From Deroplatys truncata (Eukaryota > Arthropoda > Insecta > Mantodea > Mantidae): a stretch of 64,000 bases of DNA. The translations under genes and the position numbers were made by a program. Positions 26,740 to 35,290 of this stretch are shown piece by piece. The stretch is from NCBI GenBank assembly GCA_030765065.1, contig CM060987.1, forward strand, positions 69,264,557 through 69,328,556, read 5' to 3'. Position 1 is the stretch's first letter; every line of letters begins with the position of its first letter. Below the pieces are notes generated by a model. It saw only the letters and a list, made by a program, of their open reading frames with translations, ran no database searches and was not told the DNA's origin.

Positions 26740-27480
26740 TCCATAGATCGGTGTTCGATTCTTACTGTAATCAAGAGTTTATTGCTAATGAGAAATTAAT
26801 GATTGATATTATTATATCATTACCCTAATTAATAAAAGTGCGTTCAGAGAATTCTAGCTCGAGTCTTACCAAGTGAAACTCTAATGCGTAATAACTATTA
26901 AACTATGCACCAACAGATTAAAAAATGTATTTATCAATTATAATTTAATTTTTTATACATTATTACCCTAATTAATGAAAGACCGTTCAGAGGGTTCTAG
27001 CTCGAATCTTACCCAACGAAACTCTAATGCTTAATAAATATTAAACTATGCAAGGTCAGATTAAAATGCATTTAACAAATATAATTTTTATATATCATTA
27101 CAATAATTAATAAAAAGGGTGTTCAGAGGGTTCTAGATCGAATCTTACCCAGCGAATCTCTAATGCTTAATAAATATTAAACTATGTGAGTATTGCGCGG
27201 CCAGATTAAAACGTGTTTAACGAATATAATTTAATTTTTATATATCATTACAATAATTAATAAAAGGTTGTTCAGGGGGTCCTAGATCGAATCTGCGAAA
27301 CTCTAATGCTTAATAAATATTAAACTATGCACGACCAGATTAAAATGTGTTTAACAAATATAATTCAATATACACGACATTACAATGTTTAACGATCTGT
27401 ATTCTTAGGAACCAGAGGTACATAGTTCGAATCCTGCCCTGCGAAACGCTATAATAACTATTAAACTATGCACGGGCATA
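26740..27480 (+). repeat. About 140-bp tandem units with B-box-like motifs, left TIR
   Basis: Six diverged units share 'attaccctaattaataaaa', a central 'gttctag-tcgaatcttaccc' and 'taataaatattaaactatgc'. The central motif resembles a tRNA T-arm/pol III B-box (GTTCGATTC near 26751, GATCGAATC near 27136 and 27279, GTTCGAATC near 27429). No matching A-box was found, so these are not tRNA genes. Confidence 0.7.
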
Positions 27481-27864
27481 TTAAAAATGTATTTATCAAA
27501 TATAATTATTTATATTAAACCCCTGCGTATACTTAGATATTCCGATGCCTAGACACGATTCTTTATTTTCTTTCTCCACAACTTGTACACATCCAGGCGC
27601 TTCCCATATACACGAGCACATGTGCATACATCAACAGGCATACACAGGTGCATGCATGCACACACATGCACATACATGTAACGCAACAATTATCTCTTTC
27701 AAACAGAGATATCAAAAAAAACCTTTACGTGCACTGACTGTGGGAAAAGAGAGAGCCTTGAGTTCCCACGAGACAAGCATCGCCAGCCCCGTTCCACCCC
27801 CCCCCCCCGACTTCCAGGCGTCACCTGAATTGCCCGAGGGCTACTTCTCTCTGCGCATGCGCTG

Positions 27865-28000
27865 CAAGAGACGATGTCACGTGACGTGTAACATGTCTCC
27901 CCGCCATGCCAACGCGCGCATACGCTGAAAGAAATGATGTCATTGGATACAATAATCACGTGACGTGTAACATCTCCCCCCCCCGCCATACCAACGCTTG
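27865..28000 (+). promoter_or_regulatory. Duplicated E-box promoter segment of the left gene
   Basis: A segment containing 'tcacgtgacgtgtaacat', then a C-run and 'ccgccat-ccaacgc', occurs twice (E-boxes TCACGTGA at 27877-27884 and 27956-27963). It lies just outside the TIR and upstream of the TATA box at 28028, so it is probably the proximal promoter. CACGTG is a bHLH-type site; the identity of the binder is unknown. Confidence 0.5.
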
Positions 28001-28027
28001 AAATTGCCTGAGGGGTTCTAGGCTCCC

Positions 28028-28035
28028 TATATAAA
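28028..28035 (+). promoter_or_regulatory. TATA box of the left-end gene
   Basis: TATATAAA, about 113 bp upstream of the ATG at 28148. Transcription would start near 28060. It mirrors the TATA box at 42758-42766 for the right-end gene. Confidence 0.6.
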
Positions 28036-28154
28036 CCAGCGCTGGCGCATAAGAAAGCCACTGCGACTTTTAAGTTAAAGTATATTGATTCGCTTCATCG
28101 AATTTAGTGATATTGTCTTCCAGACTGCATTCATCATCATCTACATAATGCAAG

Positions 28155-29168
28155 GTGAGTGAGTTTTTTACATGACTAAGTGAAACACGAATCATTGCAA
28201 GAATACCATACTGTTTATCTAAATTTTTCATTTCTTTAATAATTAACATCAGAACTGTTAAAAAATGTAGCGCTTTCATCAATGGTGTAAAAATAGTTCT
28301 TTAGATACTGACATAAACATTCATACTTAATCTCTAATCAGTGTTCCTCTATTAACATTTATATGATTTTCTCTACATCTTCTTTTGTAAACATTCATAT
28401 GAGTTCTCATAGCATTCTTCTATTAACATTCCTATGATTTCACTACACGTTCTTCTATTAACATTCATATAATTTTCTCTACATCTTCTTTGTAAACATT
28501 CATATGATTTCTCCTCGCGTTCTTCTCTTAACATTCATATGATTTCACTACGCGTTCTTCTTCTTCTGAAAACATTCATATGGTTTTTCAATACATTCCT
28601 CTATTGACATTCACATGATTTCTCCGCTCATTCTTCTATTAACATTCATATGATTTCACTACACGTTCTTCTTCTGCAAACATTCATGATATTCCCGTCA
28701 CATTCCTCTATTAACATTCATATGATTTCTCATCGCATTCTTCTATTAACAATCCTCTAATAACATTCATATGATTTCTCATCACGTTCTTCTATTAACA
28801 TTCATATGATTTCACTACACATTCATCTTGCATAAACATTCACATTATATTCTCAACACACATTCTTCTGTAACATTTATATGATTTTCTCTACATCTTC
28901 TGTAAACATTCATATGGTTTTCTCAACTCATTTCTCTATTGACATTCACATGATTTCTCCTCGCATTCTTCTATTAACATTCATATGATTTTCGCTACAC
29001 GTTCCTCTTTCCGTAAAGCTTCATACGACTTTTTCACAAAGCATTCTATTAACATTCATACGATTTCCTCTACTCATTTATTTCATATTACACGTCTTTC
29101 TCTACTCATTCATCTTTTATCAGTTATAAAAAAAACAATTGAATTTACACATTTAAACTTTTTCACAG
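28155..29168 (+). other. Intron 1 with minisatellite
   Basis: Donor 'aag|gtgagtga' and acceptor 'tttttcacag|gt'. From about 28330 to 29100 it is filled by more than a dozen diverged copies of a unit of roughly 35-45 bp built on 'attaacattcatatgatttc' plus a C/T-rich linker. The long leftward-extended open frame at 28985 is partly this intron and is not coding upstream of 29169. Confidence 0.65.
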
Positions 29169-29534
29169 GTAATACTGCAAACTCAATGGGAGTAGCAAGA
29201 GCGGCACTCGTCAGAGGAGCGGGCTCTCGACTTAACCAATTTATGCAAGTCAATAGAGAGCCCGCTAATAACAGCACAATGTACAACATGCCGACACCCC
29301 TGGCGGGGGACCTGATACCAGATGTGCCGCTGCAAGGCACTTACATGCTTAATAGCCCCCCGTCACCAATCTTATCGGGGGGTGATTATATTATCCCGCC
29401 GACACCTGGTTTTGAGGATGTCACTCCCGTTACAGGGGTGAATGCAGGCATGGGCAGCGCTTCGGACCAATGTTGCATGTGCAATAACTGCGAATACCAA
29501 GTTGCTGCAATAAAGATGCTTAACGAAGCGAACG
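29169..29534 (+). CDS. Left-end gene exon 2: first Cys-rich module
   Basis: 366 bp (122 codons), phase 1 on both sides, so removable or duplicable without a frame change. It starts NTANSMGVARAAL and contains PSPILS, then PPTPGFEDV, then the C-x-C-x2-C-x-Y module (CMCNNCEY) followed by KMLNEANG. Exon 3 encodes a second version of the same block. The Cys pattern suggests a small metal-binding or interaction motif, and the Pro-rich acidic part looks disordered. No family is recognised. Upstream residues in the same open frame belong to intron 1. Most likely an N-terminal regulatory extension of the polymerase or a separate early protein. Confidence 0.65.
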
Positions 29535-29709
29535 GTGAGTTTAGATATATTATTACACTTTTTCTAGAAATATTATCTTTATCATTAATCAATGTATAAC
29601 CAGAGAACAATTCAGAACTTCAATAATGGAATGAAGCATTCAATTTACTAGCACCTTTCAATCAAAATATTCAATGTGAAGCTAATTCTGCTTTGCTTCT
29701 TTGTTCTAG

Positions 29710-29931
29710 TTCCTGAAACAACTTCAGACGGGGCGGGGGAGATGGACGATGGTGGTAGCCTGCCCTCGCCTATCTTTTCACAGGACTACCTGACCCCGCC
29801 GCCTCCTGGATTCGAGGATGTTGCGCTGATGCCTGTAGGAGATCCATGGGCGATTATTCCCATCGATGTGTGCACTTGCGAAAATTGTGCATACAGGACC
29901 GTGTACCTGCAGATGCTTCGTGAATTGAATG
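29710..29931 (+). CDS. Left-end gene exon 3: duplicated Cys-rich module
   Basis: 222 bp (74 codons), phase 1 on both sides. Acceptor 'tttgttctag|tt', donor 'aatg|gtgagtt'. It repeats the exon 2 layout: LPSPIFS, PPPPGFEDV, CTCENCAY and QMLRELNG align with the first copy, and the last 22 residues align without gaps. Conservation is concentrated in PGFEDV and C-x-C-x2-C-x-Y, while the linker between them has diverged. That pattern fits an old tandem exon duplication kept for function. No known family is recognised. Confidence 0.65.
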
Positions 29932-30260
29932 GTGAGTTTTTTAACTTCATTTATTCTAGTAACATCAATACATAAATAATTAACGTAACGTTAACGCATA
30001 ACTTTTCTCAATAATATTTTTTTAATCATTTTTATTGATTAAAATACAATTACATAATAATTATCCTTACGTTAACGTATAACTTTTCTCTATCAACTTT
30101 TTCTCTCGTTTTATTATTTATTAAAATATACAATTATATAAATAATTATCGTTGCATTAACATGTGACTAAGCTTTTTCTCCAGTGATTTAATAAACTTA
30201 TATTCTTGCATTTCTATTTAAACTGACATTCCGATTAATTCCACTTTATTATTGTTATAG

Positions 30261-31231
30261 AACCTTCAATAGTGGTCATGAGCCCGGAGCCTGAGGATGC
30301 AATGCTCCGGGGTACCAAAAGACCTCACGAGGCTGAAGAGGAACACGGACAAGCAATTAGCCCCCTCGCCCGCCCAGGATCTTCTATGGCACCTCCATCA
30401 CCAATTGCAGGGCCATCAGGCATCGGTCGCAACCATTGTGACAACCCCACCACCACTGCTGACTCCGATAGTGACGACACCGAGTACGGGAACAACACCA
30501 AAAAACTAAAGGTTAGTCATACTCAGCTAGAGTGTAAGGTTATTGAATCGGCGTTCAAGGGCCGCCTTTTCAATAGCCGCATAGAAAACTCTTTAGAGAT
30601 AGCTGACCCCAGTCAATTTCTGCAGGAATGCAGACATCTTGTATTGGGAGAGATGGTTTCTGTACTCGGGAGAAGCTCTTCTGGGTTTAAAGTAAATGCC
30701 TCCATAGAGATCACATACCTAATACAATCTCCTGTAAAAGAGCATGCAGAAACCATCTTTTTCAATAGTAAGACAAAGCTGGGTCTTCAATCAAGTAATC
30801 TCAATGCCTTATACACTTCTATGGTCGATGAAATGCTAGAAAACATCTCGAATTTCGAAGGAGGTGCAAGCTCAAAATCTCTGTTCGCTGTCAGGGCTCT
30901 TGTTATTGGAACTAGCTTCTATGATCCCTTGAATGCATCGCGATACATAGAGTTACCCGCTGCTATCAAGGCCAAGAAAGCTGTAATAAACATACAAGAT
31001 GAAGATGAATACTGTTTTGCATGGTGTTTGCTCGCTGCAAAGTATCCCGCAAAGCGCGATGGTCAAAGAACGAGCAAATACCCTGCAAAACAGTTATTCA
31101 CTGCATTCAACTACAGTGGGATAGACTTCCCTGTAAGCCTACACCAGATTCCAGACTTTGAACAGCAAAACAACGGAATATCAGTTTCAGTATTTGGAAT
31201 AGAAAGGGAGTGCACAATTATACCACTATAG
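30261..31231 (+). CDS. polB: Exon 4, part 1: linker and polymerase N-terminal domain
   Basis: It joins in phase to exon 3 at acceptor 'attgttatag|aa'. The first 85 or so residues are acidic/Pro-rich with a KRPHEAEEE cluster (possible nuclear signal) and SPEPED/PPSPI echoes of exons 2-3. From about residue 90 it matches the N-terminal region common to metazoan Polinton polymerases, including 'VINIQDEDEYCFAWCLLAA' and 'GIDFPVSLHQIPDFEQQN'. It ends at an in-frame TAG (31229-31231), but homologous sequence continues in the same frame directly afterwards, so the stop is a mutation. An internal ATG at 30272 could start a shorter product. Confidence 0.75.
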
Positions 31232-32188
31232 CAAACCAGCAGCAGGAAAGAATTAACTGTCAACCTACTACTAGTTGAACAGGATGGAAGATCTCACTAC
31301 TGCCTGATTAAGGATATGTCAAGGCTGACAAGATCACAGTTCAGCAAACATCACGGGAAAAAATGGGTATGCGAGCCCTGCCTGAAGCACTTCAATAATG
31401 AAGGTGCTTTTAAAAAGCATCAATTGAAGTGCATGCAGTGCCAGGTGCTCAAAATGCCTAATCAGGGTGAAGTGATTGAGTTCTCATCATACTCGAAGGG
31501 TAGTCCTGTAAATTTTGTTGTGTACGCCGATATTGAGAGCGTGTTAGCCCGAGTTCAGTCCTGTGAACCGTCGGCTAATCAGAGCTGGACTCGGGCTATC
31601 CAGCATCATGAGGCTATTTCTATATCGCTTAAGCTCGTATGTCGCCATGACGATTCATTGTCGAGGTTTAAGCTATTCAGAGGTCCTGATGCAATCAAGG
31701 AGTTCTTCATTGAACTTAGGTCAATAGCCGACATGGTTATTGAGCAATATAGCCGCAATGAAGAAATGACCATGACTGCTCAGAATGTGGCTGACTTTGA
31801 TGATGCTCGTCATTGCCACATATGCAAGAAGGAGTTTGAGGTAGATGATTTGAAGGTACGTGACCACTGCCATGTGACCGGTGTATTCCTGGGGGCTGCT
31901 CATAATGCATGCAATTTAAATAGACGGGTACCTGAACTTATACCCATCTTTTTTCATTGCCTTAGCAATTATGACAGTCATTTCCTGATGCAACACCTGG
32001 CATATGATGATCACCCCATTTCGTGTATCTCAAGCTCCTCTGAGCGATATATATCATTCAGCAAAAAGTACAGGACTATCTTTTTCAGGTTTCTAGATAG
32101 CTTTAAGTTCTTGGACGATAAGCTATCTAGTTTAGCCTGCATGCTGAGTAGTGATGAGTTCAAGATCACAAACTCTAACAAGAGTTGA
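31232..32188 (+). CDS. polB: Polymerase part 2: zinc finger and 3'-5' exonuclease
   Basis: It continues the frame of part 1 after the TAG; the first ATG is at 31316. It contains a C2H2-like finger (CEPCLKHFNNEGAFKKH, then C), the exonuclease Exo I motif 'YADIES', a CHICKKEF...DHCHVTG...CNLN zinc-binding insertion, and 'IFFHCLSNYDSHF' (Exo II region). All are standard for Polinton protein-primed polymerases. The frame ends at 32188 because of a frameshift near 32175; downstream homology resumes in another frame. Confidence 0.8.
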   Translation, partial: QTSSRKELTVNLLLVEQDGRSHYCLIKDMSRLTRSQFSKHHGKKWVCEPCLKHFNNEGAFKKHQLKCMQCQVLKMPNQGEVIEFSSYSKGSPVNFVVYADIESVLARVQSCEPSANQSWTRAIQHHEAISISLKLVCRHDDSLSRFKLFRGPDAIKEFFIELRSIADMVIEQYSRNEEMTMTAQNVADFDDARHCHICKKEFEVDDLKVRDHCHVTGVFLGAAHNACNLNRRVPELIPIFFHCLSNYDSHFLMQHLAYDDHPISCISSSSERYISFSKKYRTIFFRFLDSFKFLDDKLSSLACMLSSDEFKITNSNKS

Positions 32189-33734
32189 TCCTGAACATCA
32201 GCAGTTAGTGAGATCTAAGGGAATATTCCCTTACAGTTACGTCGACTCTCCTTCTAAACTAGAGGAAACAGCACTCCCTTCAATTGAAAATTTTGACAAT
32301 ATAACACAAGAGGAATACAACCATGCTGTCAAAGTCTGGAACACCTTCAACATCAGCAATCTAGGCGAATACAGCGACCTCTATTTGAAAACGGATACGC
32401 TCTTGTTGGCCGATGCATTCGAGAAGTTTAGGGACCTTTCTCTGGAAGTATATAACTTGGACCCCTGCTGGTACTATACCCTACCAGGACTTGCATTTGA
32501 TGCAATGCTCAAGGTGACTCAGGTCAAGCTTGACCTCATCCATGATGAGGAAATGATCAAATTCTTTGAGGGAGGAATCAGGGGCGGAATGTGCACAGTG
32601 TCAAAGAGACATGCTAAAGCAAACAACAAGTACCTTCCTGGACATAAACAGACACAAAAAGACTTATATTTGGCATATCTCGACATAAACAATTTATATG
32701 GGGCTTCATTGGCGAGCCATATGCCACACAAGAACCTCAGATGGCTTCTGCCAGAAGAAATTTTAAACATAAACTTCTTTGCTGTTGCTCCTGATTCCCC
32801 AACTGGATACGTTTTGGAAGTCGACCTCGAGTACCCTGAGCACCTACACGATGAGCACAATAACCTTCCTCTCTGCCCGAAAAGTGAGATACCACCTGGA
32901 GGCCAATACAAGAAACTGCTGGCAACACTAGAGAACAAAGAGAAATATACCTTGCACTATAGAAACCTCCAGCAGTGCATTGACTTGGGCATGAAGTTAA
33001 AGAAGATCCATAGAGTGGTTGCATATGATCAGTCAGAATGGCTGAAAACCTACATCAATATAAATACAGAGAGACGTGCAAGGGAAACTTCCAAATTCGG
33101 TCAGAATTTATGGAAGAAAATGAACAACTCTGTATATGGCAAATTTATTGCGAATGTGCGCAAATACAATGACTTCCGTATCGTTACAAGTTGGAAGCAA
33201 TGCAAGAAATTGACAGCGCGACCAACTTACGTTCGGAGCATTTTATTTGCGGAAAATCTTGTAGGGATAGAACTTGCCAGAGAGGAAATTTACATGAACA
33301 AACCCATCTACATAGGGCAAGCCATCCTTGATATATCCAAACATATCATGTACAGTTTTTATTACAATATATTGAAGCCAGGCCTAGAAGATTTAATTTT
33401 AAATTACATGGATACGGATTCATTTATTCTGGAAACCTCAAGCGAAATATACAAATTTATTAAGGAAAATCAAGAGCATTTTGACACATCAAATTACGAA
33501 ACACAAAACAGCTATGGAATTACACCGCAAAACAAGAAAGTCATCGGCCTGTTCAAGGATGAGCTTGCAGGAATCCCTATGATGGAATATGTTGGGCTAA
33601 GGTCCAAGTTATATGCTTACAGATACAAGGACCAAACTATGATGAAAGCAAAGGGCATCAACAAGACCGGCATGCGCAACATAAATTTTGAGCACTATTT
33701 CGGCTGTCTAAATGATATTAGAAAAAAGTTTTAA
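32151..33734 (+). CDS. polB: Polymerase part 3: palm and fingers, catalytic motifs A, B, C
   Basis: The longest polymerase segment (about 527 codons from 32151; real homology starts near 'RVDPEHQQL'). It holds the family features 'GEYSDLYLKTDTLLLADAFE', 'YYTLPGLAFDAML' and 'FFEGGIRGGMC'. Motif A is 'YLDINNLYG' (Asp at about 32682), motif B 'NNSVYGKF' and motif C 'YMDTDSF' (about 33406-33426). The catalytic aspartates are intact. It ends early at 33734 by a second frame change in an A/T run. The remaining C-terminus is at 33734-33892. Confidence 0.85.
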   Translation: MMSSRSQTLTRVDPEHQQLVRSKGIFPYSYVDSPSKLEETALPSIENFDNITQEEYNHAVKVWNTFNISNLGEYSDLYLKTDTLLLADAFEKFRDLSLEVYNLDPCWYYTLPGLAFDAMLKVTQVKLDLIHDEEMIKFFEGGIRGGMCTVSKRHAKANNKYLPGHKQTQKDLYLAYLDINNLYGASLASHMPHKNLRWLLPEEILNINFFAVAPDSPTGYVLEVDLEYPEHLHDEHNNLPLCPKSEIPPGGQYKKLLATLENKEKYTLHYRNLQQCIDLGMKLKKIHRVVAYDQSEWLKTYININTERRARETSKFGQNLWKKMNNSVYGKFIANVRKYNDFRIVTSWKQCKKLTARPTYVRSILFAENLVGIELAREEIYMNKPIYIGQAILDISKHIMYSFYYNILKPGLEDLILNYMDTDSFILETSSEIYKFIKENQEHFDTSNYETQNSYGITPQNKKVIGLFKDELAGIPMMEYVGLRSKLYAYRYKDQTMMKAKGINKTGMRNINFEHYFGCLNDIRKKF

Positions 33735-33892
33735 CAAAAACAACAACATTTCGAAGTTTCAAACGTAAAGTCTCGACCATAGAAATGAATAAGGTCGCTC
33801 TCTGTGGTAGAGACGATAAGAGAAAACTGATTGAAGGCTCAGACCAGACAATTGCCTGGGGTCACTATTGTCTGAGTATGACTGACCCTTAG
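33734..33892 (+). CDS. polB: Polymerase part 4: C-terminal tail in shifted frame
   Basis: A short open stretch reading 'FKRKVSTIEMNKVALCGRDD' then KRKL...AWGHY, ending with TAG at 33890-33892. The 'K-x-AL-x3-DDKR...GHY' pattern is the usual C-terminus of these polymerases. It marks the true gene end. It lies in the frame of parts 1 and 2, one shift away from part 3. Confidence 0.65.
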   Translation, partial: TKTTTFRSFKRKVSTIEMNKVALCGRDDKRKLIEGSDQTIAWGHYCLSMTDP

Positions 33893-34366
33893 ATGTATAT
33901 ATGTAAATTTCTAGTTGTGTAAATTTTTAGTTGTGAAGTTTTTAAACAAATTGCTTTTATGTGTGTGGGTATGCGTGAGTGGTTGTGTATGTGTGTATTT
34001 ATATACGTACATGGATAATGTAAATGTTTAGCTCTTCTATTTATTAATTTATTGATTTTTAGTTTTATAAAATGTATGTAAAAATGCAGTCTAGTGAGCG
34101 AGTGTTTTATCATGTATGTATTGTGTGTGTGTGTATATATGAAGATTGACCTAAAAATGCAAATGATAATGTTGTATATATATGTAATTTTTTTTGTTTT
34201 ATGATTTTTTTTTACTTAAACAACTTATTGATTTTTAATCATGTAAACCCTGTAAACACAAAATGTTTTTAAATAATGATTTTCTTATTTAACACAATAT
34301 ATACAGTGAAATAAAAAACACGCATTATTGTGGAATGAAAGCCTCTTTATTTTCATTATTATTTTT
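33893..34366. terminator. Convergent 3' region between polymerase and integrase
   Basis: AT/GT-rich gap with polyadenylation signals for both strands: AATAAA at 34310-34315 (+) and its complement TTTATT at 34346-34351 (-). No gene; short frames only. Confidence 0.55.
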
Positions 34367-35290
34367 CTACAATAAATCCTTTCTGTCAATCCACTGAGTA
34401 TTAGGGAATCCATACCACTTTACAAGAATCCTATTTCCCTGCCTGCGTAATACTTTCTCTACCAGAAATGTATTAGGGTACAGTGTAGGTCGCAGTTCAT
34501 GACCATAAAAGGACCCCTTTATCTCGTCACCATCATTACCTTTTAGCATGTATGTAACGGGATTGGTGTGATTCACATGAACAACTTGAAATATTTCAAC
34601 ACTCCAATTAGCTTCAAAGCCCTTTTCAAAATGTCCCTTGTCCTTTGATATCCTCACATAATCACCAACACTAAACTTTCTTGCCCCTCTCTTCTCTTTT
34701 CGATCTTGAGTGTAGTTGTAAACAGTCAGAAGAAGATCATTGTTCTTCACCTCTATAGGCTTCATTCGAATAGTGGAGTGGTAAGTGTTGTTATATCTTG
34801 CAATGATCTGAGGTAAAAGGTCTAGCCACTTGTATGATCCATTGGCTAGAAATTCGCGATACATCATATTTTTTAAAGTTCTTATTAATCGTTCAACAGC
34901 AGCTACCTTCACATGGGTATAGGTACTGTAGTGATTGATGTTATATTTTGTCATTAAATTTTTAAAATGTTTATTATAAAATTCTTTTCCATTATCACTC
35001 TGTATGTTCTTGGGCGGGGTTATCATTTCTTGCAGTATATCTTCCATAGCCTTTGCAACTTGAAGTCCTGTCTTGTCCATTAGACGTCTCGCATATGCCA
35101 TTTTAGAGTAGAAGTTGATTGCAATGATGATGTACTTGAAATTCTTATTGATTTTTGCATGCGGTATCATCTCCACCAAGTCGATCTGCACCAAGTCGTG
35201 GAGCCCCTTGCTAATAATCTTTCGACGCATGAAGTTTCTCCGGGCTGGAGCATGGAGCTCGCTTGCTATATGTTGCTTCACTGATGTCAT
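34367..35290 (-). CDS. int: Polinton integrase (DDE) with C-terminal chromodomain
   Basis: Retroviral-type integrase that inserts the linear element DNA and makes the 6-bp target duplication. The 307-residue product has a basic N-terminus (HAPARRNFMRRK) and catalytic residues D37 (QIDL), D99 (IQSDNGKEF) and E133 (AAVERLIRTLK). An SH3-like region follows at about 205-265 (RKFSVGDYVRIS). A chromodomain-like end spans about 273-307 (LVEKVLRRQGNRILVKWYGF, then W). The reading frame is intact and all three catalytic residues are present. The start overlaps the stop of the upstream DUF8207-like gene by 4 nt (ATGA at 35287-35290). The chromodomain may steer insertion to particular chromatin, which is known for other chromodomain integrases and inferred here. 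Confidence 0.9.
   Translation of the reverse strand: MTSVKQHIASELHAPARRNFMRRKIISKGLHDLVQIDLVEMIPHAKINKNFKYIIIAINFYSKMAYARRLMDKTGLQVAKAMEDILQEMITPPKNIQSDNGKEFYNKHFKNLMTKYNINHYSTYTHVKVAAVERLIRTLKNMMYREFLANGSYKWLDLLPQIIARYNNTYHSTIRMKPIEVKNNDLLLTVYNYTQDRKEKRGARKFSVGDYVRISKDKGHFEKGFEANWSVEIFQVVHVNHTNPVTYMLKGNDGDEIKGSFYGHELRPTLYPNTFLVEKVLRRQGNRILVKWYGFPNTQWIDRKDLL

Larger units (their letters stand above)
25586..27733 (+). repeat. Left terminal inverted repeat (2,148 bp)
   Basis: It matches the reverse complement of 42925-45191 from the AG terminus to 'cctttacgtgca' at 27722-27733. From the outside in it contains an octamer site, a C-rich block, a unique segment, a tandem block of about 98/250 bp (26014-26580) with two CRE motifs, and roughly 140-bp units with B-box-like motifs (26740-27480). 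The innermost part is rich in CA/TG dinucleotides. It has no credible gene. It differs from the right copy mainly in tandem copy number. Confidence 0.9.
28148..33892 (+). pseudogene. polB: Spliced left-end gene fused to protein-primed DNA polymerase B (damaged)
   Basis: Four exons fit together in phase: 28148-28154 (start M-Q), 29169-29534, 29710-29931 and 30261 onward. All three introns are phase 1 with GTGAGT donors and AG acceptors. The product would be a protein-primed family B DNA polymerase that replicates the linear element genome, carrying a long N-terminal extension with two Cys-rich modules. The polymerase part has three breaks: an in-frame TAG at 31229-31231, a frame change near 32175, and a second near 33730 that returns to the original frame. 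The product would be about 1,350 residues if unbroken. Whether exons 1-3 always join the polymerase, or also make a separate short protein, cannot be told from sequence. The segments are listed separately. Confidence 0.75.

Noticed and set aside
26740-27480. A cluster of tRNA genes in the TIRs
   Set aside because: Only T-arm-like cores are present. No A-box, acceptor stem or anticodon arm can be formed.
27545-28061. Frames of 120-127 codons on both strands in the left TIR and promoter region
   Set aside because: They cover CA-rich repeat, a poly-C run and duplicated E-box sequence. There are no domains, and the reading is not kept in the right TIR.
28330-29100. CRISPR-like repeat array
   Set aside because: Units are diverged and contiguous without unique spacers, and the context is a eukaryotic intron, so it is a minisatellite.
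32519-33024. Minus-strand frames of 95-139 codons under the polymerase
   Set aside because: They are antisense shadows of the polymerase palm region, which has clear catalytic motifs on the plus strand.
34367-35290. Retrovirus or LTR retrotransposon origin for the integrase
   Set aside because: There is no LTR, gag or reverse transcriptase nearby. The neighbours and TIRs are those of a Polinton.
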